Source of the DNA: Periplaneta americana
Taxonomy: Eukaryota > Arthropoda > Insecta > Blattodea > Blattidae
Direction of reading: 5' to 3'
DNA: 64,000 nt
Assembly (NCBI RefSeq): GCF_040183065.1
Contig: NC_091122.1
Location: forward strand, 156,367,955-156,431,954
Of the stretch, positions 23,120 to 34,344 are shown one piece after another. A model generated the notes under the pieces. The model worked only from the letters and a program-made list of their open reading frames with translations. It had not been told where the DNA came from and made no database searches. Position 1 is the stretch's first letter; the number at the start of each line of letters is the position of its first letter. The position numbers were made by a program, and so were the translations under genes.

Positions 23120-23810
23120 TAGGGCTGGGATTTTGATGAAATTGCATTTTTTCTAGTAAGCCAGAAATAGCTGCTTTAGTATTTATATGCTATGTGATAA
23201 ACGGAGTATTTCAAAACATATTTGTTAGGGCATGCTTTTGCATTTTTTACCTCTTACAACTCATAAGAGCATTTTTTGTTTTATTCGGTCATTTGTGGGA
23301 TATTTTCATTTATTAATTTTGGCCATAAATCCCCATTATTAATGTAAAATATTACTTATTTCCTTTGATATTATAGAAAATGTTTTTTTCAATTAATACC
23401 CATTATTTTGTATATTATTTTAATCGTTCTTCTACACAAATATTGTCATTTTAACGTAGTACACCCCCACGTAATGGATCAGTCCAACCACCCCTTCAAT
23501 ATAGACTCCTCTATACCTGCTAGTTCCGGATAAGAGTGGCCTTGTGGTGGACTACATGGAACTACATCAGGTAAAATAATTAATTAAAGTGTACTACTAA
23601 GAAAAATTATGTAAAATTAAATAAACTTGAATGTTGGTACTAGAATTTAATTTAATTACTAATCTAAAAATTAATATTCCTACTAAGCCAATTATGTAAG
23701 ACCAATTTTTAGGGCATTTTAAGGGCATCTTTGAAAGACTTTTAGTTCATAAATGCATTGTTTTTAGGACACTTTTTCATGATTTATAGGTCATCAAAAT
23801 CCTAGCCCTA
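23120..23810. mobile_element. hAT MITE with near-exact 8-bp duplication
   Basis: Termini TAGGGCTGGGATTTTGATGA and TCATCAAAATCCTAGCCCTA match inversely except for one base. Flanks TTGATGAT (23112-23119) and TAGATGAT (23811-23818) are an 8-bp duplication with one change. No coding sequence. Confidence 0.8.
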
Positions 23811-23969
23811 TAGATGATATAAAATGTTAAAAATATCCGATATTTTTCAATGACCATTAAGATATTTGCTGAATGATGAAAGAAAACGATGAGAGTAGTT
23901 TTTCTCGATTATCTCAAAACTACTATCTTGGTCTTTATCTACTTATCATTCTCAGGTATTCAATTAAAA

Positions 23970-24840
23970 CCCACTTATTGTTTCTGCCATGCCCTGAACT
24001 TGTCAAAGAATACATACAAAATCTATTCACGTGTCAATAATATGCATAATTTCGTTTGAAACTGTACACCACTGAGTTTTTCTATAATTTAGGAATAAAG
24101 TTGGTGCCAGATGGCTAAAACTGATGTCCATGTCTGTATTATCACACTACAACTAGAGGAAGACAATGATACAATACTGACTTACGATAGCACAATACCT
24201 CATCTTCTGCACAAGATTTGTCTTATACACAATCCTATGGTGGAGATTGTACAGTCACTGTGTTGCATCCCATCTATCAGCTCAGTTGAACCATCTTCTC
24301 AGACTCAGTTGTCAATACTTCCACTAAATTTTCATAATTTTAAGATGCCTTTCATGTCAACAAGTTGCAAAAATTACAAAACTCACTATTCAGCTGTCAG
24401 ACACACCTAGAAATAAATAAATATCGTTCGAGATACCGATTAAGTGCTTGCAACATGTGGCTAAGCACCAGTCCATGAAGTTAACGAATTTCAGAGGTAG
24501 AATTTCACGTATTTTTAATTCTAGTACCGTATTAAATAGATTTGATTATCATCACACTTCCGTATCTAATTAAAAACCCACAATATGCGACAGGGACCTT
24601 AATGCTATAGAAAGTCTTTCCTCTTTAGTACACATTGAACTCTTCAGTCCAACATGTGATCCATAATTAATTACTTATAACCTGAGCTAACTTAATTCAC
24701 TTTGGAAGAAAATTATTTCTTGATGTAATTACAAAAGGCGTTCTGAATCACTCTATATTATTTCACACAACCCAAGTCTTCTAGAAAACATTGTCTATTA
24801 AGCTGTTCCAGCTAATTGTTAAATTCGTATTTACCAAATG
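23970..24840. other. Downstream flank or 3' UTR of the host gene; nothing else seen
   Basis: Contains the region immediately 3' of the host gene stop at 24841 (minus strand), presumably its 3' UTR. I found no AATAAA on the minus strand within 450 bp. The end word TTCTGAATCACTCTATA at 24743 matches the family at 46272. Confidence 0.4.
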
Positions 24841-26510
24841 CTACATCCTCGTAGGACTCATCTGTAGTGTTGGTCGAATGTTATCTGCGCCTTCTTTCTG
24901 ATGACAGGACCTTTCTGGAATGGGAGAATCGATACTAGAAGAACTGTTACACCTTGCATCTGAATCCCCATTTAAGATATCCCACTTCATCCCCACTTCT
25001 TCATAACCGGGCTCAAGGTTGCCGGATCGTTGTTTCTCCTCATTGCGATCCTTTACTTTTTCGTATCCCCAAGAAGTATCGTCAGAGTCCCTGGTTTCGT
25101 TGTGTAATCTCTCGTAAGGTGGATCACAAGGTAAATCAAAGTAACTTACACTCTCGTAGTTGGGATCATCTGCCATGCCGGACATTATGTCTTGCCCTTC
25201 ACTCGACATGCTCTCATAGTTTGGTTCCCCCGTGTTCATAGCCATTTCCCTATTCCTATCCACACTGGCATAATCGGGTTCAGGTCCGCTGTATGTGTCA
25301 CCGTCACTTGACCCCCTGGACCGCAGACTCTCATAACCTGCGTGGGCACCAACAAGGTGGTTCTCGCTATCTCTTATGGCACTAGAGAAGACGATACTGC
25401 TTTTGTCTTGCGAGTTAACTTGTTCGTAACCTGGATCCTGCTCTTCACTGCTTATCGGTGTGCTTGTAACATTGTTCTCTGCACTACTCCCATTTTGTGA
25501 CCCCACCTGGTTGTAACCCGGATCTGGTACCCCTATCCAGATGTTTCCTGAATTATCCCTCACGCCACTGTCCGCACTTGCCACTCTTGTTGATTCACTC
25601 CCCGAGTTTCCCAAACTGCTGTTTCTGTTCTTGTTAACACATGCGTAGCTAACTTCCAGCACAGAGGACCTCACTTGTTCATAGCCTGGATCCAGCCTGT
25701 CTAAAGGCATTACTTCAGAGTTCCCGCAGATATCTTTTCCTGTCGCCGACCTAACCTGCTCATAACCTGGATCGATATTAGACCTACCTGATGCTTCATT
25801 TCCGCTCTCAGAGTTGGTCCTGGTAGTGTCACTTGCAATGGTGTCATTACTACTAAAATGTTCTGTAAAATTTATACTCGAATTTGTAGTCTGGGAATCC
25901 CTGGGTTGTGGACGAAGTTCTTCATAATTGGGATCACAATCTGATGGGTTTCGATGCACTACTTCGTACCCTGGGTCATGATATGAGGTTCCGAGACTGC
26001 TTGGTCCACCAAGACTTTCATAGCTAGGCTCAACAACATCGGGTGGTACTAGGAATTGCTGCGATGGTGAGCCATGAAGCATTTCGTAACCAGGGTCGAC
26101 TTTACTCGTAACAGAACTGAATCCCAAAATAGAGTCATGATCTGAGCTACAGGCTGAGATCACATCTGCGTCTTGCTGTGAGCGCAGCTCTGGTGAGCCG
26201 TGGCTGGAAGCTGTGTCAATGGACGTTACTGAGGCATGGCTCACGTTGTCAGTTGGCTCCAGAGTGCTTGTACCTTGCTGTCGATTCTGGTCTGCTTCTG
26301 GAGCTGCACTCCGTTGCTTCTTCTTCATTACCTTGGCATACATTTCTTCCAAATTTCGGCCAACTGTAAGTCCAGGATTTTTCTTATCTACAGCAGCATA
26401 TAGGTCGGGACTACCAGCAGGGGGAGGAGGTAGTGGTGAGTTTGCTTGTCGCTTTTCAGGTTTAGGAGAACCAAGATTTGCAACAGAACTAGTAGCACTG
26501 GAAGATGAGG
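24841..26510 (-). CDS. Host gene, last exon: multi-tyrosine docking protein
   Basis: About 555 codons plus stop TAG (24843-24841). The acceptor is TTCATTTCAG at 26520-26511, with the exon starting at 26510 in phase 1. The segment is Ser/Asn/Asp-rich and predicted disordered, without a catalytic domain. It opens with a PLPPPPAGSP stretch and LYAAV and MYAKV motifs, then has sixteen spaced Tyr motifs: DPGYEML, EPSYESL, DPGYEVV, DPNYEEL, DPGYEQV (three times), SYACV, DPGYNQV, AGYESL, EPDYASV, EPNYESM, DPNYESV, DPPYERL, WGYEKV and EPGYEEV. Y-x-x-[V/L/M] sites of this kind are SH2-domain docking or ITIM/ITAM-like sites when phosphorylated, so a scaffold or membrane-adaptor role is inferred. I do not recognise an ortholog. 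It could also be the tail of a receptor whose outer part lies upstream. Confidence 0.75.
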
Positions 26511-27364
26511 CTGAAATGAATAAAAATGTTATATGTATTAATAATGAACTTAAAAAAGTCAGCAATAATCACAAACTTCTTTCATTATAATATGTATCAA
26601 TCTTTCGAACAACTTGTCAGCATTAGGCTATTGGGTATGCAACCGTGTCTTGAAACTTGATATTTCCAATGTTTTGGAACTACACTCAGGGCAGATAGGT
26701 ATGACTAGGAGCCTATTCCACAAAGGTATAGTGTTGTACATTACAAGTAAAGTCTCTAGTAAGTAGTAAAAATACTAGTTTATGTTCCACAAAAGACTTT
26801 CCTACAGTAGTACTTTACCACTCCATACTTACACATTACCACTGAAATTTCATGATTGTATTACACAAAAGTACTACTAGTATTTGTAACTTATTAGTGA
26901 ATTGTCAAATATTCTCTACCAATAAAAGGAGACTAATACATACTACTGTACTAATGTGATTTAAATTTATTTATTTCATAATATTAAGATTTATTTTGAT
27001 AAATATGTGCTATAGAATATTTTTTCTTGCTTCTATTTCCTTCAAAAGAAACAATTTCATCTCCTTTGACACTATTTCAATAATTTTGCAGTGTTTGTAA
27101 TTTTGTAACAATTTAGTTCGGGGGTGAATATCGTTATTAGTGGCATCTGTTGGCTAATATGGGAAACTATCAAGGAGCATTATGCGAGGTTCACGAAAAA
27201 AACATGATGATAATAATAAGGAAGTAAATTTTTCATTATTAAAGAAGTAAACTAAAATAAATAATGATAAAATACACATATTTGGTCAATATTACAGTAC
27301 AAATCAAGATTTCAGGTGTAACTCCCTGTAAAGTTGATTTGAATAATTTCGAGGGAAAAATTGT

Positions 27365-27435
27365 TCCGGAGCCGGGTATCGATCCAGGGACCTTTGGTTT
27401 AACGTACCAACGCTCTACCACTGAGCTACTCGGGA
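27365..27435 (-). tRNA. tRNA-like sequence, left arm (degenerate T stem)
   Basis: Same cloverleaf as the copy at 27646-27716 but with one T-stem mismatch (CCTGG against CCCGG). Probably not functional as a tRNA. Confidence 0.3.
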
Positions 27436-27645
27436 ACTCTAACCGACACCGATCCAATTTTTCCCTCTATATCCACAGACCTGAAATCTTGATTTGCATA
27501 ATACACGTCACTGTTCGTTAACAGAAAACCACAATTTAAGTCACACGGAGTTAGTGTGCACTCGAAGTTGGTTGCTTGACGGTTGTCAGCCCACTTTGAG
27601 GTCTGTGGATATAGAGGGAAAAATTGGATCGGTGTCGGTTAGAGT

Positions 27646-27716
27646 TCCCGAGTAGCTCAGTGGTAGAGCGTTGGTACGTTAAACCAAAGGTCCCGGGATC
27701 GATACCCGGCTCCGGA
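27646..27716 (+). tRNA. tRNA-like sequence, anticodon loop ACGTTAA (GTT)
   Basis: A full cloverleaf can be drawn: acceptor TCCCGAG/CTCCGGA with one C-C mismatch, D arm GCTC-AGTGGTA-GAGC, anticodon stem TTGGT/ACCAA, T stem CCGGG/CCCGG with loop ATCGATA. The formal anticodon is GTT (Asn), but position 33 is C instead of the near-universal T, and loop base 54 is A. It is embedded in a palindromic repeat. I favour a tRNA-derived repeat over a working tRNA gene. Confidence 0.4.
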
Positions 27717-27754
27717 ACAATTTTTCCCTCGAAATTATTCAATATTACAGTGTT

Positions 27755-28402
27755 CATAAAATCGATAAAATACATTATAAAGGAGAAATGTTACAGTTAT
27801 ATGAACACCTTATAAGTTTATTGAACTTCTTAGTCAGACATGTTTCGGAGAATGCTTCATCTTCAATGATAAATTACATCGACTGCAATGAAAATAATTG
27901 CAATTAATAACTTTAATAGTTATTTATCAAATATTAAAATTTTAAAATTGATACAGTCAAAATGAAAACTGACCAAGTGCAAAAAGCAAAGTTTTGAGAA
28001 AACTAAAAAAAAAAAACTGTATATTATTCAGCTTTATGTGAATAATGACCTGAAAATGTTACAAGTACAACTTATTGGCATAAAGTTGAATTAATTCTTA
28101 CTTTCTCACATTTAGATATATGGGTCAGTTTGTTAGCTTCCTCAGAACTTTGTTTTTTTGCACTTGGTCAGTTTTCATTTTGACTGTATCAATTTTTATA
28201 CTGTATTTGATAAATAACTATTAAAATTTTTATATTTGATAAATAAGTATTAAAGTTATTAATTGCAATTGTTTTCGTTGCAGTTGATGTAATTTATCAC
28301 TGAAGATGGAGAAGCATTCTCCGAAACATGTCTGACTAAGAAGTTCAATAAACATATAAAGTGTTCATATAACTGTAACATATCTCCTTTAATGTATTTG
28401 AA
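27755..28402. mobile_element. Foldback element with hammerhead-like arms (B)
   Basis: Arms of about 240 bp (27755-27999 and about 28140-28402) are inverted, for example AACTTCTTAGTCAGACATGT against ACATGTCTGACTAAGAAGTT, and CTGACCAAGTGCAAAAA against TTTTTGCACTTGGTCAG. The right arm holds the best hammerhead-like motif of the pair. No coding sequence. Confidence 0.8.
28293..28340 (+). ncRNA. Hammerhead-ribozyme-like motif, right arm of foldback B
   Basis: CTGAAGA 28300-28306, an extra T, stem II GGAGAA (28308-28313) with TTCTCC (28317-28322), GAA 28323-28325, palindrome ACATGT 28326-28331 as stem III, and C 28332 at the cleavage position. Stem I is TTATCA (28294-28299) with TGACTAA (28333-28339), one bulge. 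All core bases are present; the only departure from the consensus is the extra base after A9. Confidence 0.6.
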
Positions 28403-28992
28403 AATAAATAACATTGCAGGGTTACGAAATTCATAGAATCTACGAATCTTTGCTGTATAACCTACCTTAAAATAAATTACGATTAAAGAGCTAAACATAA
28501 CCTAATTCAATGAATGAAATACGAAGATAACCAACTGCTTCATGTTATGAGGTAGTATGTTCACTTGTAGCAATTCATTGGTAATGTACAACACACTTTA
28601 ATTCTTTAGTGGAACAGAAAGATATAACTGCATACTGCACATCTTTCATCAGTAATTTGTAATGTACAACACCATACCTTTGTGGAATAGACTCCTGGAT
28701 AGGTATGCATGGAATGAGGAACGACAACTGCTCTGGATAGTATAAGATGAAGGTCTCTCTGTAAAGCCTCTATACCATTAGGTAGAAGAGGATCGACTAA
28801 GTAGGTAAGTAAGTATTATGATAAATTCAAGGAATGCTTTAGTGAAAGTAAAGAAAAATAAAAAACTTTACGTAATTCATTCTAAGAGAATTTTTACACA
28901 ATAGCTTTGTAGTAAAGACGGTATTAAAAGAGTGAAATAAATGAAATACTGTTTCAGAACGGAAGACGATTTCAGGTGTTGGAAGCACTGAC

Positions 28993-29184
28993 CTTGACGA
29001 GAATGGACTTGAGCCACCTGCTTCAAGCTGTCTACACTTGGAGGCTGTGGAGGGTAATGAGGATTGTCGATTCCAGAGACTTCAGGAGTCGGTTCCAACA
29101 CTGCAAGTGGCTGAATCTGGGCATAGGTTTCACTTCCACTTGTGTACACCTGTCCAGGTTCATCAATAGCTGCATACATCTCGT
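28993..29184 (-). CDS. Host gene, exon -2
   Basis: 192 bp, acceptor TTTGCAG before 29184 and donor CAAG/GTCAGT at 28993-28992. It encodes EMYAAIDEPGQVYTSGSETY then AQIQPL, a VSGIDNPHYPPQPPSVDSL segment and QVAQVHSRQ. It has three or four more Tyr motifs (MYAAI, VYTSG, TYAQI, HYPPQ). It joins the last exon through a split GCC codon (G + CC), and the upstream exon through G + AC, both in frame. Confidence 0.75.
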
Positions 29185-29393
29185 CTGCAAAGTAAAGAGT
29201 GCAGCTTCAATCATCCTCGACATCTATTGTAGTTTCTTCTTTCATTTGTTATTTCATACCATGAATTTATATTATCATCGAAACTATAACAGTCGTAGCG
29301 ATATTTTACTACTTAATTAACTTATTATTCCCAGAATATGAATTTTACCAGCTATCGAAAAGTATTGGGAATAAATTTGAATAAGGAACAAAA

Positions 29394-29465
29394 AAAGTTT
29401 CCTTCCCAGGCAGGATTCGAACCACGAAAGTTTTAGTTACCAGTCTATCGTGCTCTGGAGTGAAC
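29394..29465 (-). mobile_element. tRNA-like SINE fragment
   Basis: On the minus strand a B box (GTGGTTCGAATCC) lies in a short tRNA-like stretch followed by GCCTGGGAAGGAAAC and T residues, the usual 3' part of a tRNA-head repeat. No convincing A box or flanking duplication. Confidence 0.35.
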
Positions 29466-29559
29466 AAGGCTCTGAAATCAGCTACAAGGGTTGGTTCGGT
29501 TTTTTTGCCACTACTGTACATTTAGTAACTGTTACAAATCATTTATTTTCATCACATCT

Positions 29560-29858
29560 AACATTAAAATAAATCCAAACAATGAAAGTATTATTGGCAC
29601 ATTTGGGTGGCAACACTAGTCACAACCGCAACAAAAGTTTCAACAAAACTGATATCAAAAATGCTGCGGCTGCAACCCTGAGAACCCTGTTCACATGTCA
29701 CTACTTTTAAACTGCGCGCAGCATGAAAAAGTAGCGGACAGCAGGTTCAGCAACCGTTACTTTTCGGATTGCACCATTGTTCACACGTCGCAGTACAAGA
29801 GTTGTGCAGTTTTTTGTACTGCAGCGCTGCAAAAGTAGCAATGTGTAACTGTACCTTA
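29560..29858. repeat. AAAAGTAGC-type dispersed repeat, second copy
   Basis: Its left part (29560-29665) is the inverted match of window positions 1-110. Its right part (29820-29855) matches 596-635 in direct orientation. It has the same AAAAGTAGC words as the first copy and lies in the intron between 29185 and 30290. Confidence 0.55.
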
Positions 29859-30290
29859 ACGAACTACATTAGACACTGCAAGTGTGAATAAAGATACTAT
29901 ACTCAGATTTTTAACTATGGAGGATCTGCCACTGGTTGGCCGAGAGAGACACTGGGAACGCTTGCTGGAACTCACTGTATTTAAGCTACTACCGGTACTC
30001 TTCCTATGACAGAATAATTTAAATAATCCAACATTCACAGATACAGACTGACGTGCAATTTAATGACTTGTGCGTGTAGCTTTTAAAAATTCATAGATTT
30101 GAGCCTCTCATGTTATTCAACATGGTACGAAATATTTGGGTATTTGCACCATGCCATGAATGTAAAGCCATTCAGTATTTTGGAGCCAATAAGTAGCTCC
30201 GAAACATTGGATGTCTCTACATCTACGATAACATGCAAATACATACAATTCTTGCACCATCACTTAATTCCATTTCCGAAAATAACTCAC

Positions 30291-30419
30291 CTGAATCATC
30301 TGATACAGTTGCGTAATGGGAATCAACCAACTCCTGAGTTCTGCTTCTCTGATTTGATACTCTTGTTTGTGCTTTGATATTTGCAAGGGGTTCCCTCACG
30401 CTGATACTTGTATAACCCT
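30291..30419 (-). CDS. Host gene, exon -3
   Basis: 129 bp; acceptor CTCTTACAG ahead of 30419 and donor TCAG/GTGAGT at 30291-30290. It encodes GYTSISVREPLANIKAQTRV followed by SNQRSRTQELVDSHYATVSDDS. HYATV is another Tyr motif directly before the DEMYAAI motif of the next exon. Phase 1 at both ends matches its neighbours (A + AG upstream, G + AC downstream). Confidence 0.65.
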
Positions 30420-31134
30420 CTGTAAGAGGAAAGGCACATATTAGTGTTTACATTTGAACCAACAAACATGTGAATCTTTAGAATAAAATTTTATTTTTTA
30501 ATGTGGGATTCAATTCATGGACGAATTCAGGGCCTAAAAATAATAAAAAGAGTTCACATAAACTTATGCTCATACAACTTTCACTCCAAGCTTAGGTTTT
30601 AATGTGTTTTGCAACAGTATTGTTTACCTTTAAAGGAATGAGTTTTTTGCACTTTGATACAGGCTGTACAATTCTCTTCTCCCTCTTGAGAACTTTCTGT
30701 GTTTGGTTTCCGTAGATGTGTGCTAGTGACCAGCATTTCTTATGCTGTTCTATTTACAGATACAGCCACATTCACACAGAATGATATGCTAAATTTTCAC
30801 AACACTCGTTACTGTGCTGAAGAAAATCCCTGTTGAATCAGGACCTCAACAATTTGGTACCAAAATACGGCCATTTTTGCTCGTTTTGGTCTCAGCTAAA
30901 CAGGGTCCAGAAGTCTTTTCTATGGACATCCTGGTCTCCGTCGTCCTTGTGGATGATACTGTAAGAGTACTTCTGGTATCCTGTTTGGTGACATTCTGAG
31001 TACATGTTGCAGTCATCTTTCTCGATATGAAAATAATTATTGGCAGTAATTTAATTGGATCTGTTGTTTCAGCTCAGACATTCAAAGGCGAATCCCTCTG
31101 CAATGTTGCTGGATGGAGAACCACTTGGTGTAAT
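30420..31134. other. Intron sequence, no feature recognised
   Basis: Part of the intron between 30420 and 35879. I found no exon-like frame with matching splice phases here. Confidence 0.4.
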
Positions 31135-31394
31135 TAATTGAAGCCTTGCCCTGAATAGGGATCTAAGTGCCAGAATCGTCGAAAACGAGTTATTAGTGGA
31201 ACAGGAATCTATGATAGTTTCTCTATCATAAGAGAACATCTGTCAGTAGCTATGCAACTATATCAGATTGAAATTCCAAAGACGAAGTTCGTTCGTTGTG
31301 GAAGACGCATCTAGCTTCAGTTAGTTTTTCTTAAATTTCTCAAAAGTACTAAGAATTGAAGCTTAGATCCCTATTCGGGGCAAGGATTCAATTA
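31135..31394. mobile_element. MITE starting TAATTGAAG
   Basis: TAATTGAAGCCTTGCCCTGA...GGGATCTAAG and CTTAGATCCC...GGGGCAAGGATTCAATTA are inverted ends of about 33 bp. The length is about 260 bp. It sits in the host-gene intron. Confidence 0.7.
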
Positions 31395-32020
31395 CTTGCA
31401 GTTTTTACACAATGGTGCTCTTGCCCAATTTAAGTTACTAAGAATCTTTAGGTCATCACAATCATGGAAGAGCCACTTCAAATCCATTCCTTACACAACA
31501 CTAATTAAGAATATTGTAATGTTTCATCATATTGAACAAGACTGTCAATAACAAAAATCTGAATTTTTTGAGGAGGTAATGGGTGAAATTTCTGTTTTCT
31601 ACATTTTTCAAGCTACATTCTTGATTTTTTGTACACATAATCAAGTTTTGATAGATAATGATGTAGTGAAGTTTCATTTCTGTGAGTCAATTAGTTTCTG
31701 AATTATTAAGAAAAATATTTAAAAAATTTTCACATTTCAAAATGACCTAGTTCAATAACCTCAAATATTTGTTTTGCTGTTTCACTAATCATAATTTCCA
31801 CAGCTACTGTCAAATGTTTGTCCATAAATTTCATGTTGCAGGGGGGGTCAAAGTCATGCTGGCCAATGAAATATATTAGGTTGGCAACTTAAATACCTTA
31901 TTTAACAATGAGACAAATAGTAAAACTATTTTTGTTTTGTTTATATAACTTTGAGCGGGCAACTATCACTTTCAAGAAGTTATTCTATGTTATACTTATA
32001 TCTTCTTCTTATTATTATTA

Positions 32021-33915
32021 ATTATTTATAGTTCAAATATCACGCGAGTTCTCAACTCTTTGGATAATTCACTCCAGCTTGCATTCACAAATTTTTTATA
32101 GTTCAAATATCACGCGAATTCTCAACTCTTTGGATAATTCACTCCAGCTTGCATTCACAAATTTTTTATAGTTCAAATATCACGCGAGTTCTCAACTCTT
32201 TGGATAATTCACTCCAGCTTGCATTCACAAATTTTTTATAGTTCAAATATCACGCGAGTTCTCAACTCTTTGGATAATTCACTCCAGCTTGCATTCACAA
32301 ATTTTTTATAGTTCACATATCACGCGAGTTCTCAACTCTTTGGATAATTCACTCCAGCTTGCATTCACAAATTTTTTATAGTTCAAATATCACGCGAGTT
32401 CTCAACTCTTTGGATAATTCACTCCAGCTTGCATTCACAAATTTTTTATAGTTCAAATATCACGCGAGTTCTCAACTCTTTGGATAATTCACTCCAGCTT
32501 GCATTCACAAATTTTTTATAGTTCAAATATCACGCGACTTCTCAACTCTTTGGATAATTCACTCCAGCTTGCATTCACAAATTTTTTATAGTTCAAATAT
32601 CACGCGAGTTCTCAACTCTTTGGATAATTCACTCCAGCTTGCATTCACAAATTTTTTATAGTTCAAATATCACGCGAGTTCTCAACTCTTTGGATAATTC
32701 ACTCCAGCTTGCGTTCACAAATTATTTATAGTTCAAATATCACGCGAGTTCTCAACTCTTTGGATAATTCACTCCAGCTTGCGTTCACAAATTATTTATA
32801 GTTCAAATATCACGCGAGTTCTCAACTCTTTGGATAATTCACTCCAGCTTGCATTCACAAATTTTTTATAGTTCAAATATCACGCGAGTTCTCAACTCTT
32901 TGGATAATTCACTCCAGCTTGTATTCACAAATTTTTTATAGTTCAAATATCACGCGAGTTCTCAACTCTTTGGATAATTCACTCCAGCTTGCATTCACAA
33001 ATTATTTATAGTTCAAATATCACGCGAGTTCTCAACTCTTTGGATAATTCACTCCAGCTTGCATTCACAAATTATTTATAGTTCAAATATCACGCGAGTT
33101 CTCAACTCTTTGGATAATTCACTCCAGCTTGCATTCACAAATTTTTTATAGTTCAAATATCACGCGAGTTCTCAACTCTTTGGATAATTCACTCCAGCTT
33201 GCATTCACAAATTTTTTATAGTTCAAATATCACGCGAGTTCTCAACTCTTTGGATAATTCACTCCAGCTTGCATTCACAAATTTTTTATAGTTCAAATAT
33301 CACGCGAGTTCTCAACTCTTTGGATAATTCACTCCAGCTTGCATTCACAAATTATTTATAGTTCAAATATCACGCGAGTTCTCAACTCTTTGGATAATTC
33401 ACTCCAGCTTGCATTCACAAATTATTTATAGTTCAAATATCACGCGAGTTCTCAACTCTTTGGATAATTCACTCCAGCTTGCATTCACAAATTATTTATA
33501 GTTCAAATATCACGCGAGTTCTCAACTCTTTGGATAATTCACTCCAGCTTGCATTCACAAATTATTTATAGTTCAAATATCACGCGAGTTCTCAACTCTT
33601 TGGATAATTCACTCCAGCTTGCATTCACAAATTATTTATAGTTCAAATATCACGCGAGTTCTCAACTCTTTGGATAATTCACTCCAGCTTGCATTCACAA
33701 ATTATTTATAGTTCAAATATCACGCGAGTTCTCAACTCTTTGGATAATTCACTCCAGCTTGCATTCACAAATTATTTATAGTTCAAATATCACGCGAGTT
33801 CTCAACTCTTTGGATAATTCACTCCAGCTTGCATTCACAAATTATTTATAGTTCAAATATCACGCGAGTTCTCAACTCTTTGGATAATTCACTCCAGCTT
33901 GCATTCACAAATTTT
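32021..33915. repeat. 70-bp tandem satellite, 27 copies
   Basis: A regular 70-bp period: ATCACGCGAGTTCTCAACTC starts recur at 32041, 32111, 32181 and so on to 33861. Units are about 97-99% alike. A T/A difference in the ATTTTTTATA/ATTATTTATA word is arranged in runs rather than at random. It lies in the intron between 35879 and 30420. No open frame runs through it. Confidence 0.97.
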
Positions 33916-34344
33916 TCGACAAGATGAGAACTCTTGTGACATTACCTATAATAATGGAATAACAAATTATTATGTAAAATAATTATTTATCGGAAATCTA
34001 AGTGCAAATGTACAAAATGGAAGAGAACGTTTCAATTTATACTGTGCTCAGGATTCATCCCTTAAAAGGAATGCCACTGAACACCTTCCACCCTGTGTAA
34101 AGTTATTGTATTTCCCCTCAGATTTCCTACTTTTTAATCACTGCAGATATCTGCAATCTTACAAGAAGCTGTCCTGCGGAGATATCTCTCAGTGGAGATG
34201 AAACTTCACTTGTCAAATGACCTGTCAATTTTTCCTGAGGCCCTCTAATTCGGGAATTAAATTATTCAAAGTTCTGATAACCTACATTACAAGATATTGA
34301 CTTTACTATCATTCTGAAGGAGACTATGTGAAGAATGGACAATA
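33916..34344. other. Intron sequence, no feature recognised
   Basis: Lies between the satellite and the LINE fragment. Nothing supported. Confidence 0.4.

Larger units (their letters stand above)
21551..23969. mobile_element. Possible large TIR element enclosing a MITE and a hAT element
   Basis: Left GACCTGAGAATGATAAGTGG (from 21571) and the inverted right copy (23929-23969, TGGTCTTTATCTACTTATCA then TTCTCAGGTATTCAATT) share about 40 bp with three to four differences. The pair encloses two other elements and a minisatellite. No transposase was recognised. Confidence 0.45.
27339..27742. repeat. Near-perfect palindrome, 144-bp arms, tRNA-like units
   Basis: Left arm 27339-27482 and right arm 27599-27742 are inverted copies differing at one base (A at 27386 region against C). 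The spacer is 116 bp. Each arm contains a 71-base tRNA-like cloverleaf pointing toward the outside end. A 17-bp inverted pair (AAATCAAGATTTCAGGT at 27301, ACCTGAAATCTTGATTT at 27479) brackets the left arm. Such identity means recent formation or ongoing gene conversion. Confidence 0.9.
26706..28698. mobile_element. TIR element in the last intron, carrying two nested palindromes
   Basis: CTATTCCACAAAGGTATAGT followed by GTTGTACATTAC (from 26713) is inverted at the right end as GTAATGTACAAC followed by ACCATACCTTTGTGGAATAG (ending about 28690). Left CTAGGAG pairs with right CTCCTGG. Between them lie the tRNA-like palindrome (27339-27742) and foldback B (27755-28402). The intron spans 26511-28992. 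Confidence 0.55.

Noticed and set aside
24111..24410. 99-codon plus-strand open frame
   Set aside because: No motif, no repeated copy and biased composition; likely chance.
14448..24760. A 10-kb element bounded by TACAGAGTGATTCA and TTCTGAATCACTCTATA
   Set aside because: Only about 15 bp match at each side and many independent elements lie between; more likely isolated ends of the family seen at 46272.
24954..26590. Plus-strand open frames opposite the host gene's last exon
   Set aside because: They are shadows of the minus-strand coding exon.
32021..33915. CRISPR-like array
   Set aside because: The whole 70-bp unit is repeated with no unique spacers, so it is a satellite, and the context is eukaryotic.
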